Of a stretch of 64,000 nt of DNA, positions 59,176 through 64,000 are shown one piece after another. The stretch is taken from positions 1-64,000 of the forward strand of contig JASJOG010000353.1 in the NCBI GenBank assembly GCA_030142905.1, in the 5' to 3' direction. Position 1 is the first letter of the stretch. Every line of letters begins with the position of its first letter. Below the pieces are notes generated by a model, which saw only the letters and a program-made list of their open reading frames with translations, did not search any database and was not told the DNA's origin. A program made the translations under genes and the position numbers. This stretch comes from Heliopora coerulea. Its lineage: Eukaryota; Cnidaria; Anthozoa; Scleralcyonacea; Helioporidae.

Positions 59176-59614
59176 TAGGAAAAAGAAAAAGGAAAACTTA
59201 ACAAAAAGCATATACCTTATAGATGAAGTGGATGGTGTTGCTGAAGAAGATTACAGTGTAACTGATTCCGTGATATCGTTAAAAGCAGAATGTGATTTGA
59301 AGCCCAGTTACTCTGAAGTTGATGTATTCAAAGAAAAGCTCCCTCTAATAGAGAAGGGAGACTTCGATTTTGTAAAATGCGAGCATAACACCATTAGTAC
59401 TGCTGTCATCAAGTGTGGCCATAAATGGGACTTTAAACATGTGAAACACCTTTGTGGATCAGGCAAACTATATGTAAGACTCAATGGCAGCAACAACACC
59501 CTGGTTGCTGATGACAAACTTATCTTAGAAAGCTGTGAAGATGGAAAATCGGGAAAAGGAGAGGCAGTGAGTAATGTGGGGACAATTAAAAAAATTGTGG
59601 AATTTGCTGACAAG
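59176..59614 (+). CDS. Putative host-gene exon
   Basis: After an acceptor-like TTTTAG the frame is open: RKKKKENLTKSIYLIDEVDG, DSVISLKAECDLKPSYSEVD and IKCGHKWDFKHVKHLCGSGK. It continues through NGSNNTLVADDKLILESCED to EFADK, where GTTAGT follows in phase 0. It has no stop in about 146 codons. The domain is not recognised; Cys and His residues (CEHN, CGHKW, HLC) may bind metal. It is probably a real exon. Confidence 0.5.
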
Positions 59615-59662
59615 GTTAGTTCCCAGCTTAATATTTATCCTCCCATTGTACTATGATTTCTT

Positions 59663-59838
59663 TTATTTCAATGTGTATTCCATTTGGACCATTCTACTGT
59701 AACTACAAATCTCTCCAACTAAAGTGGTGAGTTCATGCTTATAATACATCAAGAACCCCTCAGTACAGTTAACAGATGGTAGTGAAATGCCATGAAAGGA
59801 ATTTCATGGGATCCCAAATCTTTCAGAAGATCGTATAA
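59663..59838. repeat. 176-bp direct repeat, left copy
   Basis: It matches 62513-62688 over its whole length with about a dozen differences. It flanks the LINE. Confidence 0.9.
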
Positions 59839-62512
59839 TGTTTTTATTTCTTCTTCTTCTTACAAGGTGGTTCCCTTAGTTGGGGTTGCCTCCTTCTCCA
59901 CAAGCAGCACGCCTCCACCGAGGCCAATCTTGAATCCATTCCTCCACCATCCCCAGGTGGTCCATGTCCTTGTGGATGCAATCCATTCCCCTTCTCCTCT
60001 TTGCTTCGATCTCTATCTCTAGTGCCCTCCTCAATGGTTTGTCTTCTCCTCTTCTCTTCATGTGGCCATCCCACCAGAGCCTTGCCTCCTGGGCTTTACC
60101 CTTGATGCTGATGATCCCCGCTTCTTTCTTGATACTCTGGTTGGTTCTTTTCTCTCTGACTGATACCCGTGATCCATCTAATCATCCTCATCTCAGTTCT
60201 TGCCAGTGCTTTCTCCTCCTTCTTCTTGAGAGACCAGGTTTCCATGCCATAGAGCAGTACTGGCCTGATGACTGTCTCATGGATTTTGGTCCTCAGCTTG
60301 AGTGATAACATCTGATCACAGATGACTCCAGTAACTTCCTCACACTTCTTCCAACCAGCTCAAATTTGGTCCCTTACAACCTTGTCACTGCCTGCTCCAG
60401 TGTTGCTCCTCTGTTCTCCTTGATGGTAATCCTCCTCCTCGTGTTGAATTTCATCCTGTGGTTTTCAAGCTCATGTTCTCTTGCTGCGATCTCGAGGTTG
60501 TCCACAAAAACTCCCCCATAGGAGGCCATTTTGGCAATCCTGGCTGATGACATAGAGGAGAATCACAAACACCAGGGGGTTAAGGACCAATCCCTGATGT
60601 AGTCCAACCTTCGCTTCAAACTTCTCTGACAGCCCATGAGTTGTCCTGACCCGCATCTTGCTGGGAGGGTACATGTTCTGAATTATGGAAATCAGGTACA
60701 ATGGGACCTCCTTTCTTCATAGACTCCCGAAGACAAGATCCCTTGGGATCCAATCGTATGCTTTCTCTAGGTCAACAAAGGCATGGCCCAAATGCTTGTT
60801 CTTCTCCAGATGTTTCTCCTTCAGGTGTCAAAAGATGAAAATCGCATTGGTTCTTCCTCTCTTAGGACAGAACCCAAACTGCATGTCATCAATGTTCACG
60901 ATGGCCCTGATCTTCTAGTTCATGATTCTCGCCAAGATTTTCATCAGCTGTTCAGTCAATTTAATTCCCTGGTAATTCCCATACACCTACACATCCCCTT
61001 TCTGTTTGTAGATTGGCACCAGTCAGCTCTCCCTCCGATCCTTCAGCATTTTGTGCATCCAGCCTACTCCTGCTGGCCCTAGGGCCTTAATCATCTCAAT
61101 GGCAACTTCTGATGCACCTGGAGCTTTGTTTGTCTTCGACTTTCAGATGGCTTCATCGACATCATGGATTGTCACTGTTTGGATGGGTCCTTCTAGTGCA
61201 GTTGCTATTTCTAACTCTTTGGCTGGATTGGTCTCGTTCAATAGGGTTTGAAAATACTCCTACCATCTCTTCTTGACTGCCTTTTTTTCAACCAGAATGT
61301 TTCTGTCTCTATCCTTGATGACCTTGGTGGTGTGAATGTCCATCCATTATGTTGCTCTTTGTCTGTCCACTTTGTAAACCCTTTTCTCTCCCACAGGCAT
61401 TCCCATTTGTTTGTACCATTCTTTGGTTGCTTGGTCTTTAGTTTCACCGACTGCCTTCTTCACGTCCTTGTATGTATCCTGCTTACCTTGGTTTTCCCTA
61501 TCCATATGCCAGTCCTTGAAGGCATCCTTCTTCTCCATTTTTCTCTGCACTTCAGCTGACCACCACCATATTTCTTTGTCAGCATTCTGCTATCCTGATG
61601 TCTTTCCACAAAGTTGGATAGCTCCTTCCACAAGTGCGGTGTGCAGTACTGGCCATAGGTTGGTTTCGGCCCATTCCATCCTTGTCCTTCCTCTTTTCAG
61701 AGTCTTCCTGCTTCATACATTTCCTATGACAGGTTCTCCAATCCAACATGAGTAGTCGATGCTGGTGAGCCACTGCTTCGCCTGGTGCAACTTTGACATC
61801 AGTCACAGACCTCCGATGTTCTTCTTGCACCAGGAACTCGGTCTGGGATGTATCCCCTCCACTTCAATAGGTCACCAGATGTTTTTCCTTTTTCTGGAAG
61901 AGGGTGTTCATGAACACCATATCCAAGCTTTCAGCCAGTTCCAGCATTTTCTCCCCCTCTTCATTTATTGTCTTAAAGTTGTATTCTCTGTGGACCAGTC
62001 AGAAACCATTAGAGGTTGCTCTGACACGACAATTGAGGTCAGCACCCAAGATGATTGGTTCGTTTCTCGGAATATTCACCGTCATGTCCTCCAGGTCTTC
62101 TCAAAAGCTCTCCTTCTTCAGTTCTGGGCAGCCTGTCTGGGGAGTGTCTACAGATAATGTGTAGTAGGCTTTTCCCCCAGATCACTTTCACCAGTCGATC
62201 GGAGCTCCTGATGACTTCCACCACTTGTTGTTTAAATACTTCATTCAGGATGACCCCATTGACGTTTTTCCCAGTTCTTCCAGAGTAGAAGAGTTTGTAT
62301 CCCTCTCCCAGCTTCCTTGTGCTCTGTCTCTTCCACTTGATATCCTGTACAGAAGCTACGGCCACCCTCCTTCTCTTGAGTGTTTCCGCAAGCCCTCTGC
62401 CATATCCAGTCAGAGTTCACACATTCCAAGATCCAAATCAATTATTTCCAGTTCGCTTCTTAAGCCGCAGCCCTTGCCCACTGTTCATGTGCGTTGCTTG
62501 CAGGGGATGCCC
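59839..62512 (-). mobile_element. RTE-like LINE, minus orientation
   Basis: Its 3' side lies at the left: on the minus strand it ends in a GAA-rich tail (AAGAAGAAGAAATAAAAA). The 5' side lies at 62512. It is flanked by 176-bp direct repeats and lies in the apparent intron between two host-like exons. It holds an endonuclease/reverse-transcriptase frame broken throughout. Confidence 0.8.
59970..62440 (-). pseudogene. RTE-like LINE endonuclease and reverse transcriptase
   Basis: From 5' to 3' on the minus strand: endonuclease-like pieces (about 62440-61700, with SGGDTSQTEFLVQ-type residues); MQFGFCPKRGRTNAIFIF and FVDLEKAYDWIPRDLVF near 60740-60900; KFEAKVGLHQGLVLNPLVFV near 60600. Last is KIHETVIRPVLLYGMETWSL near 60240-60290. 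The palm Y-x-D-D position reads FVDN in another frame, so it is altered as well as shifted. At least six breaks are visible. The block order fits RTE-clade elements. Confidence 0.78.
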
Positions 62513-62688
62513 TTATTTCAATGTGTATTCCCTTTGGACCATTCTACTGTAACTACAAATCTCTCCAACTAAAGTAGTGAGTTCATGACTATAATACATC
62601 AAGAACCCCTCATTACAGTTGATAGATGGTGGTGAAATGCCATGAAAGGAATTTCATGGGACCCAAAATCATTCAGAAGATTGTATAA
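62513..62688. repeat. 176-bp direct repeat, right copy
   Basis: Partner of 59663-59838. Confidence 0.9.
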
Positions 62689-63136
62689 CAGTCTTTATTC
62701 ACAAACAAAGTTCTAAATACTATAGCATCATTGAATATTTTTCCCAGAAGATCATTATATAGAACCCTGCTTACACCAAGCTGTCTGTAATAATCATACA
62801 TGGTTTGCTTGCTAAAAATGCTGTCCTTTTCAGTATAATCCTACATCCAAATATAAGCTCAACTTCCCATTATTGGTCTATATAATTAAGAAAAAATGTG
62901 GGGTTTGTACTGGTACATGATGGATTTTGAAACATCTTTTATCATTTTGCTTATAGGCTCACTTGTAATAAATCCAATAAAAAATTCATGTTAAAGTGTA
63001 TACAACCATGGCTTATAATGAGGACTCTAAAGTATTACAAATCAGACAGCTTGAAGTTTTAGTAACCAGCATGAGAATTACTTTAATAAAAATGTTTATT
63101 CCTATACAGTTCATCCTTAATCTTTAACTTTTGCAG
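62689..63136. other. Intron-like stretch, no gene
   Basis: AT-rich with no open frame of note. It ends in CTTTTGCAG, a good acceptor, before the next exon. Confidence 0.5.
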
Positions 63137-63232
63137 ATAAAAGATACACCAGCTGCTATGATTTCTGAAGTGGCCAGAGATCCTTCTTTTGCTAACCTCC
63201 TACATGAATGTGGCGAAACTCACACCCTAAGT
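63137..63232 (+). CDS. Putative host-gene exon (32 codons)
   Basis: The stretch is bounded by TTTTGCAG and GTAAGT and is exactly 96 bp, phase 0 at both ends. It encodes IKDTPAAMISEVARDPSFAN followed by LLHECGETHTLS. It joins in frame with the exon ending at 59614. No family is recognised. Confidence 0.5.
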
Positions 63233-64000
63233 GTAAGTGTAGTGCAGTTATGTGGTTGAATATTACAAAAAAATTTTGACAAATAAAGAATCAAAGATTG
63301 ACAGAATCAAAGTATTTGCTGTTAAAAAGACATTTGTTAATTGAAGTAATTTCAAGCTGACCCAAGTCTTTGAAATTTTTTAATTAGACAATGGTTTCTA
63401 GGCATTCGATTTATTATAGATCACATAATTTTTCAAATGTTTGATAAAAAAATTCGTCCATGATTGTAGATATGTTGTATTAATTCATCATTGCAGAAGT
63501 ACCATGATTACTGTACATAAGTTTCAGTTCCTTTATCAACAAATGAATCTTGGTCTAACTTCCTGTTAAGTGTTTTAATGAAATACACATTGTACAGTAT
63601 TGTACACTAGTTTCCTTCATTACAATCAATTGTTCTCACTATACATGTCTGGTACATGTTTATCAGACACTGGGTGCAAAGGGTTAGTGACAATTATGTT
63701 AAAAGTGTACAGGTTTCTGTTTTTATAGATTAAAAATAAGCTTGACATATTACAGACACTAATATTGCACAGCTCTATCATAAAACACAAGGCAGCAATG
63801 GACCATCAATTCTTTGGCTACTCGATGAGATGGAAGAAAATGCAACCAACTTTCAAAAGCTGTTTGTTCACCAAAATTATGGCATTTCATCTTCATATGC
63901 GAACAAACAGCAAAGGGTAAAGAGCAAGTGCAAATGTTGTTGAAGTTCACTGAAAATTGTAATGACAAAGAGTTATCTTCATTCTTGGCATTTCTTTAGG
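63233..64000. other. Intron-like stretch to the end of the window
   Basis: AT-rich. No frame or repeat that I can support. The gene probably continues beyond the window. Confidence 0.4.

Overview
The window is eukaryotic nuclear DNA from a metazoan, most likely an aquatic invertebrate (inference). It is AT-rich by eye and has no bacterial-style operons. Open frames are short and interrupted. GT...AG introns can be placed inside frames. Recognisable repeats are animal-type: tRNA-derived SINEs, Penelope-like (PLE), RTE-like LINE, Ty3/Gypsy, hAT, pogo/Tigger, piggyBac, THAP-domain and Polinton/adintovirus-like DNA. I cannot name the species.

Layout. 1-2.8 kb: SINE units, a Tigger-like element (399-1622, TA duplication) and the 5' part of a BED-type hAT gene. 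4.5-14.9 kb: a nested stack. An old minus-strand hAT gene (hAT-A) is split by a complete Ty3/Gypsy element (5063-14088, 5-bp duplication TGGTG). That element is itself split by a 4.0-kb TTF-finger/DUF4371-type hAT (6681-10714, duplication ATGACTGG) and by a 677-bp non-autonomous hAT (11606-12282, duplication TTTATCGG). 15.9-16.4 kb: two SINE copies in inverted order. 19.1-21.2 kb: a second Tigger-like element with an uninterrupted opposite-strand HIRAN-like frame. 22.4-28.3 kb: two truncated PLE copies head to head; the right one is split by a spliced hAT (24671-27394, duplication ACCCTCAC). 30.1-31.8 kb: another minus-strand hAT related to hAT-A. 35.8-39.0 kb: a TE-like gene remnant and a LINE fragment.

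39.6-58.9 kb holds the decayed remains of a Polinton/adintovirus-like element. It has a Fic-like frame and a cysteine-rich TNF-receptor-like frame on the plus strand, and a SET-like frame and an unidentified 160-aa frame on the minus strand. Then come a protein-primed-type DNA polymerase B and a packaging-type ATPase on the plus strand, and, facing them, an adenain-like protease, a major-capsid-like remnant and another capsid-region frame on the minus strand. Two later insertions cut it: a 5.8-kb spliced THAP-domain transposon (41377-47160, near-perfect 8-bp duplication) and a 2.2-kb piggyBac (51324-53492, TTAA on both sides) inside the polymerase gene. I found no integrase and no terminal repeats for it.

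59-64 kb looks like a host locus. Two phase-0 exons (59176-59614, 63137-63232) flank an RTE-like LINE on the minus strand, which lies between 176-bp direct repeats.

Nearly every gene is broken and probably inactive. The value of the window lies in exactly resolvable insertion boundaries and in a few odd designs: SINE hairpins with a compensating change, a possibly self-priming LTR element, the HIRAN frame in a Tigger element, and host-interaction-type cargo in the Polinton-like remnant.
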